A DNA stretch of 51,454 nucleotides. It comes from Delta-02 sp964513565. Lineage in GTDB: Bacteria > Desulfobacterota > Syntrophorhabdia > Syntrophorhabdales > Syntrophorhabdaceae. How positions within the stretch are numbered: position 1 is the first letter of the stretch; each line of letters begins with the position of its first letter. This document shows, one piece after another, positions 32,435 to 39,607 of this stretch. The notes under the pieces are model-generated. The model ran no database searches and was not told where the DNA came from. It saw only the letters and a program-made list of their open reading frames with translations. The stretch lies in the NCBI GenBank assembly GCA_964513565.1, contig CAZENE010000025.1, positions 1 to 51,454 on the forward strand, in the 5' to 3' direction. Both the position numbers and the translations under genes were made by a program.

Positions 32435-32887
32435 ATGAGAAAACGCCTTCCAAATACTGCTCACGATTGGGAGAAGATGTTGAGACGTGTCTACGAGTCG
32501 CAGGGCCCTTCTGGTTTTGCCAAGTACCAGTATAGCATAGCGAGTATCATCCACCTTACCAGGAAAAGCGCTACATTACATAAAATGCTGGAATACTGCA
32601 AAGACATCCCGAACCCGAAAGATGTCCTTATTGAAGCGGTATGCGAAATCATGCTTGACCCCAATGTCGATACGAAAACCCGGGTGACGGCTACGTCGAC
32701 TTTGCGCGCCCTGATACCGAAGATGGAGATGCATCCAGGGCTGAAAGGGGCTGCGATACTTGAGGCAATGAAGCAGGTTCTGGACAGAACCGGGGAAGAA
32801 TCATTGCAGGATGCCTTGACGGAAACGATAAATGCCACAAACCGTAAATTGCAGGAATGTCCCCGGGCATTCGCCATCAAGCTGTGA
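32435..32887 (+). CDS. Helical protein of unknown function, paralogue B
   Basis: ATG at 32435 follows AAAGGAGG by about four bases; the longer frame from 32363 would start within the leader element. The 150-residue product is a paralogue of the gene at 27322 along its whole length, with the N-terminal third (DWEKML, GPSGFAKYQYSIA) and the ALTETI-A-NR-LQECP end best kept. Promoter, dyads and leader are duplicated as well, so the unit was copied together with its regulation. Keeping both copies suggests distinct partners or dosage. Function unknown. Confidence 0.75.
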   Translation: MRKRLPNTAHDWEKMLRRVYESQGPSGFAKYQYSIASIIHLTRKSATLHKMLEYCKDIPNPKDVLIEAVCEIMLDPNVDTKTRVTATSTLRALIPKMEMHPGLKGAAILEAMKQVLDRTGEESLQDALTETINATNRKLQECPRAFAIKL

Positions 32888-32900
32888 AAGTTTAACGAGG

Positions 32901-33005
32901 ATGGCAGAAAGAAAGAGGGACTGTCGTAAGAGACACAAGGTGAAAAGAAAACCAGGCATAAAGGGGAAGATAGTCAAACGATGTACGAGAAAAGTTCATG
33001 AATAA
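32901..33005 (+). CDS. Tiny, very basic protein
   Basis: A 34-residue frame, MAERKRDCRKRHKVKRKPGI then KGKIVKRCTRKVHE, with nearly half Lys or Arg and two cysteines. It starts 14 bases after paralogue B. The ribosome site (GAGG) directly touches the ATG, which is poor. It resembles in kind, not sequence, the basic peptide at 31660 that ends the other module. Confidence 0.4.
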   Translation: MAERKRDCRKRHKVKRKPGIKGKIVKRCTRKVHE

Positions 33006-33156
33006 TAACCGCGAATGTCCGGGCCGGAGGCTGGCTGACAAAAAGGGTAATAATTCAGGGTCAGGACGCCAGAACAGGATTCCCGATGTTCTTTACCGGA
33101 AAGCCGAAAAGGGACGGAGGGTTTCGAACTTTGCCCGAGCACGAGCGGTTTGCCGA

Positions 33157-33195
33157 GGAGGGACCCCGCATCACCTCCACGATACGGGTCCCTCC
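33157..33195. repeat. 10-bp hairpin GGAGGGACCC / GGGTCCCTCC
   Basis: Perfect 10-bp stem (33157-33166 and 33186-33195) with a 19-base loop in the stretch 33006-33309, which I find no gene in. A short element CTCCACTATGGGGGAGCAAC with a T-run follows at 33241-33266 and resembles part of the terminator at 32014-32038. These may end the paralogue B transcript. Confidence 0.4.
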
Positions 33196-33309
33196 TAATG
33201 GCAGTAATACCGGCGTGCCCGCCCTTAAATTGTCCGACAAACTCCACTATGGGGGAGCAACTTTTTGTTTAAATGTTCCCTCGGGACCTCCGGCCGAAGC
33301 CGGGGCATG

Positions 33310-33447
33310 CTACGATAATGTTGATCGAAGGTGTTCCTCCTTATTGAAATAGATCAGCTGCCCGCAACAGGCTGCCAGGGTTACATTCCCGAAACGCAGG
33401 ATTCTCACACCCTTGCCGCAAAAATAGCATTTTATCCTGGCACCCAT
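33310..33447 (-). CDS. Small zinc-finger-like protein
   Basis: A 45-residue reverse-strand frame: MGARIKCYFCGKGVRILRFG, then NVTLAACCGQLIYFNKEEHL. The C-x2-C-G-K and C-C-G pairs about 20 residues apart can make one zinc knuckle, and the strands between them are regularly spaced. It lies just downstream of the phosphatase-like gene on the same strand (33 bases between), so the two could be co-transcribed. The ribosome site is weak. Confidence 0.5.
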   Translation of the reverse strand: MGARIKCYFCGKGVRILRFGNVTLAACCGQLIYFNKEEHLRSTLS

Positions 33448-33479
33448 AAGACTCTCGGGTTTACGATACACCCATAACA

Positions 33480-33890
33480 TTAGATCCTCATATATTTCAG
33501 GCCCACAGCTAATAGTGAGATTTCTCTCTCAATCTCTTTGGCGCAGTCAAAATATGCATCCTGGTCATCATGCCAGGGATCCTTTATATCCCAGACGAGT
33601 AACTTGCACGACATAGTAGGCAGGCGTTTGGCGATCGTTGACGACATGGCTACGACGTAATCGATTCCACTGAAGTCAATTGTTACTATGCTGCGCGGCG
33701 TATGACCGGATACATCGATATCAAAGTGGGTGCGCAGCGTCTCGATCGTCATAGCCGGATCACCGGGTTCATGCGGACTTACTCCGGCGGAAGATACCTC
33801 GGCCAAATCCTTCAATTTGTTCCGTGCGATCGCTTCAGCCATTACACTGCGACAAGCGTTTTTATAAGATACGAAAAGCATCCGGACCAT
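33480..33890 (-). CDS. Low-molecular-weight phosphotyrosine phosphatase-like protein lacking the catalytic Cys
   Basis: The 136 residues fit the LMW-PTP/ArsC fold: MLFVSYKNACRSVMAEAIAR at the N-terminus, SSAGVSPHEPGDPA, and the acid loop WDIKDPWHDD near residue 104. The P-loop should read V-C-x5-R-S. Here it is V-S8-Y-K-N-A-C-R14-S, so the nucleophile is Ser (codon TCT) while the Arg and the general-acid Asp remain. It therefore cannot form the usual phosphocysteine and may bind phosphoproteins without cleaving them. It runs opposite to the regulon genes around it. C13 is unlikely to replace the nucleophile, but that is untested. Confidence 0.75.
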   Translation of the reverse strand: MVRMLFVSYKNACRSVMAEAIARNKLKDLAEVSSAGVSPHEPGDPAMTIETLRTHFDIDVSGHTPRSIVTIDFSGIDYVVAMSSTIAKRLPTMSCKLLVWDIKDPWHDDQDAYFDCAKEIEREISLLAVGLKYMRI

Positions 33891-33988
33891 ACTGCCCCTC
33901 CCTGATCTGATGAAATTGACCTCCGGTAATAATTATCGCATGCATTTGCCAGGCCATATTCATTTGATGAAAACCGATTTAAATTTGA

Positions 33989-34004
33989 CGGCACGAAAGA
34001 TGCA
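33989..34004 (+). promoter_or_regulatory. Candidate sigma-54 promoter of MORN copy 2
   Basis: CGGCACG-AAAG-ATGCA keeps GG (33990-33991) and GC (34002-34003) with ten bases between and the full GGCACG; two other bases differ from consensus. It is 41 bases before the ATG. No GTTG-N5-TGCAAC dyad was found within 150 bp upstream. Confidence 0.55.
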
Positions 34005-34044
34005 TTGTTCAGTATGTCAATTGCTTTTTTAAGCGAGGCGCAAT

Positions 34045-34758
34045 ATGGCAGCAATCAAGGACAACGTTACGGTGCTTGAGATCACCAGGATAACGAAAAG
34101 GGCAGAACTCTTCGACGAGCACGTACAGGTCTCCTACTATTGCGGCGGCCTCGAGATAGCTCAAGAATTGTATGACTCCAAAGGAAATATTGTCCGGGCC
34201 TCAGGCAACATACCCGACGGTACGGTAAAAGAATATTATGATGATGGCACATTAAAGGAAGCCTCGCTATTCCAGGACGGGAAGGCTAATGGCAGGAGCA
34301 TATCATATTACCCCGATGGGAAGGTTTTCGAAATGAAGAACTACAGTAACGGTCTACCGCATGGCTGGTCCAGAACATACCGAAGGGATGGAACGCTCTG
34401 GATGCAATCGAGTTTCTTCGAAGGGAAACTCCATGGGAGGTTTATCAGCTATCATAACGACGATATCGCCGAGATTAAAGCAGAGTATTGGAATGGGAGG
34501 CTCAACGGCCGTTGTGTGATATACGACAGGTCGGGCAATGTGAGGAAAGAAGGAGTATTCAGCATGGGGAAGCGAAGCGGCCAGCATTTATCATACCACG
34601 CATCAGGTGAACTCGCGCAGTGCGAGACATACAGGAGTGGAGAGCTCGTATCTTGTGAGGAGTACACGGAAGACGGCACGTCTATTGCATCATCGGATAA
34701 TGTTCACGATAGGAGGCCGCGCCATGGGAAAGGGGGAGATTCAGATAACTCGCCATGA
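34045..34758 (+). CDS. MORN-repeat protein (YwqK-like), copy 2
   Basis: ATG 34045 follows AGCGAGG. The 237-residue protein is a paralogue of the one at 29221: it shares YYC-x4-IAQELYDSKGNIVRA, GNIPDGTVKEYYDDGTL and successive 22-residue repeats (DGKANGRSISYYPDGKVFEM, NGLPHGWSRTYRRDGTLWMQ, GKRSGQHLSYHASGELAQCE). As in the first module, an Rnk-like gene follows, here overlapping by 35 bases. A scaffold or membrane-associated role is typical for MORN proteins. No toxin gene is evident. Confidence 0.75.
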   Translation: MAAIKDNVTVLEITRITKRAELFDEHVQVSYYCGGLEIAQELYDSKGNIVRASGNIPDGTVKEYYDDGTLKEASLFQDGKANGRSISYYPDGKVFEMKNYSNGLPHGWSRTYRRDGTLWMQSSFFEGKLHGRFISYHNDDIAEIKAEYWNGRLNGRCVIYDRSGNVRKEGVFSMGKRSGQHLSYHASGELAQCETYRSGELVSCEEYTEDGTSIASSDNVHDRRPRHGKGGDSDNSP

Positions 34759-35131
34759 CCTTGAAAGGCTCCGATCAGTGGTCGATGTACAGAACGGACC
34801 GGAAGCTCCGTTTGTCGAAAAGCTTAAAAAGGAGCTCGATCGGGCTATCATTGTTGAACCAACGAAGGTTCCCGTTGATGTGGTCACCATGAATTCTATC
34901 GTCCGGGTACGGGACGAGAATACCGGCGAGGAACGAGCATTTATCCTGGCATTTCCCGGAAAGGCAGGTGCGCAAGGTAGAGCTGTTTCGGTGTTGGCGC
35001 CCTTGGGCATCGCGCTTCTCGGCTACAAAGAGGGCGACGTCCTGAAATGGCACCTCCCGCCGGGCAATGTGAAGATACGGATAATGGAGATAATCTATCA
35101 GCCGGAAAGACTCGGCAATTACCATTGGTAG
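34724..35131 (+). CDS. Rnk-like protein, copy 2
   Basis: ATG 34724 has AGGAGG about nine bases upstream and lies inside the end of the MORN gene. The 135-residue product shares with copy 1 and with Rnk the segments VPVDVVTMNSIVRVRDENTG, AFILAFPGKAG, VSVLAPLGIALLGYKEGD and IMEIIYQPERLGNYHW. It is expected to bind RNA polymerase. The conserved MORN-Rnk order in both modules argues that the pair works together. Confidence 0.8.
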   Translation: MGKGEIQITRHDLERLRSVVDVQNGPEAPFVEKLKKELDRAIIVEPTKVPVDVVTMNSIVRVRDENTGEERAFILAFPGKAGAQGRAVSVLAPLGIALLGYKEGDVLKWHLPPGNVKIRIMEIIYQPERLGNYHW

Positions 35132-35144
35132 TGGGAGGTGCAAA

Positions 35145-35666
35145 ATGACAAGAAGCGCATTCATTGTTCGTGTACCGGAAGCCGAACGTATTATTCACCG
35201 TCTCCGGACGCATTACGATCCCCAGGCGGCCGCCGGCGCACCTGCCCATATTGTGATCCTTTCACCGTTTATGGCTCCTGAACTGATAAGCGGTGATGTC
35301 ATCCGGAGGGCGCAGAACGTTTTCTCATCTTTCCGTCCATTCGCGTTTTTCCTCAATAATATTGGAAGATGGCCGGAGACCACGTTTCTTTTCGCACGTC
35401 CGGCTCACTACTTTATCGACATGACAAACGCGATAAGCGAAGAATTCCCCGATTATCCGCCGTATTCGGGGCTGTATGACGAGATCGTTCCGCACCTGAC
35501 AATAGCAGACGAGAATGTCGATAATGCGGACATCGCAGAACAAGCGATCAGAAGAGCTTTGGAACAGCATGGCCCTATTGAAGCGAAACTCAAAACAGTT
35601 GAATTGATCGAGAACTCGTCGGGCAGATGGAGAACCATGCATGAGTTCAGTCTGGCCGCCAAATAA
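35145..35666 (+). CDS. 2H phosphoesterase / 2'-5' RNA ligase-like protein
   Basis: GGGAGG precedes ATG 35145. The 173 residues have the two-lobed 2H layout. Motif 1 is AHIVILSPF with H35; the usual HxT/S is HIV, so the Thr is replaced by Val. Motif 2 is VPHLTIAD with H117 and Thr intact. 2H enzymes process 2'-5' or cyclic phosphate bonds in RNA or nucleotides. The altered motif 1 may reduce activity or change the substrate. It follows Rnk copy 2 by 13 bases and so belongs to the second module; the first module has no equivalent. Confidence 0.7.
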   Translation: MTRSAFIVRVPEAERIIHRLRTHYDPQAAAGAPAHIVILSPFMAPELISGDVIRRAQNVFSSFRPFAFFLNNIGRWPETTFLFARPAHYFIDMTNAISEEFPDYPPYSGLYDEIVPHLTIADENVDNADIAEQAIRRALEQHGPIEAKLKTVELIENSSGRWRTMHEFSLAAK

Positions 35667-35734
35667 AGAACTCACAAAGCCGTCCGCTGTGATGAGCGAA
35701 GCGGGCGACGGCATCACACATGGAGAATAAGTAA

Positions 35735-36283
35735 ATGGTAAAAAACAACGAAGTCAAAAAGACATTCAAAAGACTGCTCAAACCACATATTGACAGGCTC
35801 TTTTTCCCACACGGGGTGTGCGGTCAGATTGCGTACTACCTGCAAAAGCAAGGTTATCACGGTCCCCATACTATTCCTCGCTACATGGTCCCGATGTCCT
35901 TCAGTGCGAAGGCCCTGTCGAGACTCGAGCGTAATTTGGAATTACATAAGATTCCCATAGACGCCGATCATGAAGGCGCATTTGAGAACATGTTGGAGGG
36001 GATAGACCTCGTGTATGATGGGCGGTGGAACCTTGACCGTGCAGTGTTTGTCGACATGGTAAAAGCCGGGTGTGAACCAGACACGTTCTATCTCGATAAA
36101 GATTTCAATAACGGGCAATATCTGAAATTATTTCATTTCTTGGAAGACGAGATCCGCGCCAAGCATACCCAGGTTCCCTGGGCGGAACTTACGGTAGCTG
36201 ACATGAAGTTCTGGTGCTATATGTTCACCCATGCCGCCCCGGCGAGTCCAAAGTCTCGAAATAACGCCAAGCAGTCCCTCTGA
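35735..36283 (+). CDS. Protein of unknown function
   Basis: A 182-residue soluble protein starting MVKNNEVKKTFKRLLKPHID. Features are an aromatic- and glycine-rich stretch (FFPHGVCGQIAYYLQKQGYH), a middle helical part (KALSRLERNLELHKIPIDAD) and a tryptophan-rich end (VPWAELTVADMKFWCYMFTH). No family or catalytic motif is recognised. GGAG lies nine bases before the ATG. It follows the 2H gene after 68 bases that contain a GCCGTC...GACGGC dyad, so it may be on the same transcript. Confidence 0.6.
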   Translation: MVKNNEVKKTFKRLLKPHIDRLFFPHGVCGQIAYYLQKQGYHGPHTIPRYMVPMSFSAKALSRLERNLELHKIPIDADHEGAFENMLEGIDLVYDGRWNLDRAVFVDMVKAGCEPDTFYLDKDFNNGQYLKLFHFLEDEIRAKHTQVPWAELTVADMKFWCYMFTHAAPASPKSRNNAKQSL

Positions 36284-36350
36284 AAAGAAGTCAACGGAAT
36301 GGTGAAAGGCTGCTGGTCTTATCGTAAGGGCATCGAAGGGGTAAATCAGT

Positions 36351-36812
36351 ATGTTTGGCGCAAGATCTAAAGACAAGGAAGAAACCGTGCCTACGATGCG
36401 TCAGGCAATGGACATGTACTTCTTCCTCAAAAATGCCGACAAGAAGATGAACGCTGTCATCGAGCCGGTCATGCGGGAAATAGCGGAAAGATTGCATTCG
36501 CAGGGTCAGGAGTCAGTAATTGCGAAGCAATGCCAGGCCCTCAGCAGCAACGGAAACCTGCAGCATCGCAACATAAGCCTGATATTGGTGACCGGAAATA
36601 AACGGCCTGCTTGCAATGTATCCAGCTATCCGGCCATCGCCTTCGTAGCGAATAGCGACCGGGGGACCCTATGGGTACGTGAGAGATCCATAGGGCCCGA
36701 TTGGAAAAAAGAACGTAGCACCGGAGAATATCAGATCGATGCGATCACCCGGCAACTGGTTGAAAAACACATAATAACATGGCTTCACAGGTTGTCTGCA
36801 AAAAGTGGATGA
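36351..36812 (+). CDS. Protein of unknown function
   Basis: A 153-residue protein starting MFGARSKDKEETVPTMRQAM. The first half is helical (FFLKNADKKMNAVIEPVMRE, IAERLHSQ), and the second looks like a small alpha/beta domain (ISLILVTGNKRPACNVSSYP, AIAFVANSDRGTLWVRE). No family is recognised. A GAAGGGG run lies about ten bases before the ATG. It lies at the end of the second module, same strand, 67 bases after the previous unknown gene. Confidence 0.55.
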   Translation: MFGARSKDKEETVPTMRQAMDMYFFLKNADKKMNAVIEPVMREIAERLHSQGQESVIAKQCQALSSNGNLQHRNISLILVTGNKRPACNVSSYPAIAFVANSDRGTLWVRERSIGPDWKKERSTGEYQIDAITRQLVEKHIITWLHRLSAKSG

Positions 36813-37010
36813 TTCAACTTCCTTGCTGATAAGGTTCTAGGGATGTAGGGTCTGGAATCCCGATTCCTTCCCTACTTTGATAAAATGCGTTAATTGACAT
36901 TTCTTGCATATTTGGTAAAGGATGGCATTTGAGAATCGAAGATCTCCTGACGCTTTATTTACCGGCAAAGGTTGACTTCGAAATTAAACTAGTATAAGGT
37001 AAGACATTGT

Positions 37011-37382
37011 ATGAAGAAAAGAATCCTGCTTATAGACGATGACAAGGATCTCTGCTAGGTCACGAAGGACTTGCTACGTGAAACAAGGCGTTATAGCGTT
37101 GTTACGGCGTATACTGGAGAAGCCGGTATACAGCTCGCCAAAAAAGTAAGGCCGGACGCGATCATCCTCGATATAAAAATGCCCGGAATGGATGGCGGGA
37201 AGGTTGCTGAAAGCCTTCGTGACGACATTGTGACGAGTTCCATTCCCATTATCTTTCTTACCGGTCTGGTCAGCCAGAAGGAAGTAGACCGTCAGGGAGG
37301 GTACATCGGAGGCCACCCGTTCATTGCAAAACCTTTCGATGTCAGGGATCTCGCGGACCTCATCGAGAGCATCACTGCCTGA
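37011..37382 (+). pseudogene. CheY-like receiver with an in-frame TAG
   Basis: The frame opens MKKRILLIDDDKDLC, then TAG (37056-37058), then continues in the same frame VTKDLLRETRRYSVVTAY, DAIILDIKMPGMDGGKV (phosphoacceptor), IPIIFLTGL and PFIAKPFD to the TGA at 37380-37382. Without the TAG it would be a complete 123-residue single-domain receiver; Glu (GAG) is common at that position, so one base change explains it. The acidic pair, the phosphoacceptor Asp and the Lys are all kept, pointing to a recent mutation or sequence error. A candidate promoter TTGACT-15-TATAAG lies at 36972-36998. The stretch 37383-37560 shows nothing else. Confidence 0.75.
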
Positions 37383-37561
37383 TAGAAAGGGTTCATAAGT
37401 TTGATCGTTAATTGTCCCACCAGGAAGTCTGTGCCAATATACATGAGACACTTTCCGCCCAATAGTTTAGACTCCAAGGGCAGGGAGTAATCTAGGGTAA
37501 TCCGCTCAAGATTTGCCGTCTTTGATATAGCAAGCAGTAAAAAACAATGAAATTTAAATTA

Positions 37562-37591
37562 TTGACAAGGCCGGCTAATAACATCTATTAT
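37562..37591 (+). promoter_or_regulatory. Sigma-70 promoter of the aro operon
   Basis: TTGACA (37562-37567) and TATTAT (37586-37591) are 18 bp apart. Transcription would start close to 37598, immediately before the leader peptide start at 37600. Confidence 0.65.
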
Positions 37592-37599
37592 ATGAAACA

Positions 37600-37674
37600 A
37601 TGATGATCCGCGAAATAATCGAGAGAAAATCTTATTCTTTTTACTGGTATTACTACGTCTACCTGCGCCTGTGA
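37600..37674 (+). CDS. Aromatic-residue leader peptide of the aro attenuator
   Basis: A 24-residue frame that starts MMIREIIERK and ends SYSFYWYYYVYLRL. The last 14 residues hold six Tyr, one Phe and one Trp. Such a run of control codons is the mark of a ribosome-stalling attenuator leader. Shortage of charged tRNA-Tyr, tRNA-Phe or tRNA-Trp should stall translation here. The peptide stop lies 26 bases before the terminator hairpin. Its ribosome site is not obvious, and the predicted transcript start is nearly at the ATG. Confidence 0.75.
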   Translation: MMIREIIERKSYSFYWYYYVYLRL

Positions 37675-37699
37675 TATTTAGTCCCTGTGAGGGAATAAA

Positions 37700-37737
37700 G
37701 GGCCATGGGTGCAGATAGCACCTGTGGCCCTTTTTTT
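37700..37737 (+). terminator. Attenuator terminator before DAHP synthase
   Basis: GGGCCATGGGTGC (37700-37712) pairs with GCACCTGTGGCCC (37718-37730), followed by seven T. An upstream stretch in the leader gene, CTACCTGCGCC (37659-37669), can pair instead with GGTGCAGATAG (37708-37718), 10 of 11 positions, and would act as antiterminator when the ribosome stalls earlier. Confidence 0.8.
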
Positions 37738-37760
37738 ATTTTAAAAAAAGGATGGCGGAT

Positions 37761-38573
37761 ATGAAGAACATAAAATTGTCGGCATTGAAGGAAAACGAGA
37801 GAACGGTCATTCGCGTCGGCCACGTAACGGTTGGCGACGGGTTCTGCATTATCGCCGGTCCATGTTCCGTTGAGACTGAAGAACAGACCATAGAGACCGC
37901 CCATGCCGTACGGGATGGAGGGGCGGACATGATGCGGGGCGGGGCGTTCAAGCCGAGGACCTCGCCGTATGCCTTTCAGGGACTCGGTTTGAAGGGGCTG
38001 AAGATCTTGAAAAAGGCGCGTGAAGAAACGGGCCTGCCCGTGGTGACCGAGGTGATAGACACGCGCGATGTGCCGTGGGTCGCCGAATACGCAGATGTGC
38101 TGCAGATAGGCGCGCGCAACATGCAGAATTTTTCATTGCTCAAGGAGGTTGCAAAGACCCGTAAGCCGGTCCTTTTGAAACGGGGCATGAACAGCACTAT
38201 CGAGGAATGGTTGAACTGCGCCGAGTACATTCTCGCTGGAGGCAATCCCGATGTTATACTCTGTGAAAGAGGCATACGGACGTTCGAGACCTACACGAGA
38301 AACACTCTCGACATAAGCGCTGTCCCTGCATTGAAAGAGCTCACCCATTTACCGGTGATCATCGACCCTTCCCACGCATCCGGCCGCGTGAACCTGATAC
38401 CTTCCCTGGGCCTTGCAGCCGTCGCATCGGGTGCGGATGGCGTCATGGTCGAGGTCCACGTGAACCCGTCAGAGGCGATATGCGACAAGGAGCAGGCATT
38501 AACGCCCGCGCAGTTCAGGGCTATGGCGGAAAAGATGCGTTCACTCCATCGATTTATGAACGATGCGCTATGA
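37761..38573 (+). CDS. aroF: 3-deoxy-7-phosphoheptulonate (DAHP) synthase, type I-beta
   Basis: This is the first step of the shikimate pathway: phosphoenolpyruvate plus erythrose 4-phosphate gives DAHP. ATG 37761 is preferred over 37752 because AAAGGA lies the right distance before it. The 270-residue barrel has CIIAGPCSVE, MMRGGAFKPRTSPYAFQG, VLQIGARNMQNF, PVLLKRGM, ILCERGIRTF, PVIIDPSHASG and VMVEVHVNP, covering the metal and substrate ligands. It lacks the N-terminal ferredoxin/ACT regulatory domain found in some relatives, so transcription attenuation may be the main control. It is the first structural gene after the attenuator. Confidence 0.9.
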   Translation: MKNIKLSALKENERTVIRVGHVTVGDGFCIIAGPCSVETEEQTIETAHAVRDGGADMMRGGAFKPRTSPYAFQGLGLKGLKILKKAREETGLPVVTEVIDTRDVPWVAEYADVLQIGARNMQNFSLLKEVAKTRKPVLLKRGMNSTIEEWLNCAEYILAGGNPDVILCERGIRTFETYTRNTLDISAVPALKELTHLPVIIDPSHASGRVNLIPSLGLAAVASGADGVMVEVHVNPSEAICDKEQALTPAQFRAMAEKMRSLHRFMNDAL

Positions 38574-39607
38574 GAACTATCGACCTTTCCTTTGCAGGGC
38601 AGGCGTGCAGGATCTTCCCGGACGCTCCCATCGGGACATTAAGCGAGCTGTGCCATCCCGATAATACAGTTGTCGTATCGGACAGGAATGTCCTCCGCTA
38701 CCACGGAGACAAACTCTCGCCCTACAGGGTTATCGAGATCGAGCCCGGAGAGGAGCACAAGACCCTCAAAACCGTGAATTTCCTTTATGACCGGTTCTGC
38801 GATATGGAGATCGACCGCTTTTCCACCATCGTTGGCGTCGGGGGCGGGATCGTCTGTGACATTACCGGCTTTGCGGCATCTACGTACCTGAGGGGGCTTC
38901 CGTTCGGTTTTGCGCCCACGACTCTTCTCGCGCAGGTGGATGCCGGCGTGGGCGGAAAGAATGGCGTTAATTTCCAGGGTTACAAAAATCTGGTGGGGAC
39001 ATTTACGCAACCGGGATTCGTTTTGTGCGATTTCGATTTTCTCAGGACCCTGCCTTACGATGAACTAAAAAACGGGATCGCCGAGATCATCAAATCCGCC
39101 CTCATCGAGGATGCCGCCCTCTTTGACTATATCGAGGCCGGCCACAGGGAGGTGCTTTCGCTCAACAAGGGCGCTTTTAAAAGAATTATCGGGGATTCTC
39201 TGAAGATAAAGACCGATATCGTCGCGCGCGATGCAAAAGAATCGGGTGAACGAAGAAAGCTTAATTTCGGGCATACCATCGGCCACGCTATCGAAAAGAC
39301 GACGGGCTTGCGGCATGGTGAGGCGATCAGCGTCGGTATGAACATTGCGGCAAAGCTGTCGGAAATGAGAGGTACCCTGGGGAAGGGCGATGCCCTGCGG
39401 ATAGGCGCCCTCCTTTCGTCTTTCGGTCTCCCGACAGAACTCGCGATCGATGCAGATGCCGTCATGGATGCCGTGAGACGGGACAAGAAACGTGAAGGGA
39501 CCGGTATTCACTTCGTGTTCTTAAAAGGCATCGGGAATGCGGTGATAGAGATTGTCGAGCTTGCCGAGCTTGAGGAGGCGATCCTTGATCTGCGTCAGCG
39601 TTTATGA
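38570..39607 (+). CDS. aroB: 3-dehydroquinate synthase
   Basis: The ATG at 38570 overlaps the preceding stop (ATGA) and gives 345 residues. AroB turns DAHP into 3-dehydroquinate with NAD and a divalent metal. Motifs include VVVSDRNVLRYHGDKL, VGVGGGIVCDITGFAASTYL (NAD-binding GGG), PTTLLAQVDAGVGGKNGVNF, KNLVGTF, GIAEIIKSALIED and LNFGHTIGHAIEK with HGEAISVGM for the metal. Length is slightly short for the family but complete. Translationally coupled to its neighbours on both sides. Confidence 0.92.
   Translation: MRTIDLSFAGQACRIFPDAPIGTLSELCHPDNTVVVSDRNVLRYHGDKLSPYRVIEIEPGEEHKTLKTVNFLYDRFCDMEIDRFSTIVGVGGGIVCDITGFAASTYLRGLPFGFAPTTLLAQVDAGVGGKNGVNFQGYKNLVGTFTQPGFVLCDFDFLRTLPYDELKNGIAEIIKSALIEDAALFDYIEAGHREVLSLNKGAFKRIIGDSLKIKTDIVARDAKESGERRKLNFGHTIGHAIEKTTGLRHGEAISVGMNIAAKLSEMRGTLGKGDALRIGALLSSFGLPTELAIDADAVMDAVRRDKKREGTGIHFVFLKGIGNAVIEIVELAELEEAILDLRQRL

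Noticed and set aside
33086..33352. 88-codon plus-strand frame between the two modules
   Set aside because: It includes a 10-bp hairpin and a terminator-like element and overlaps the better-supported minus-strand zinc-knuckle gene.
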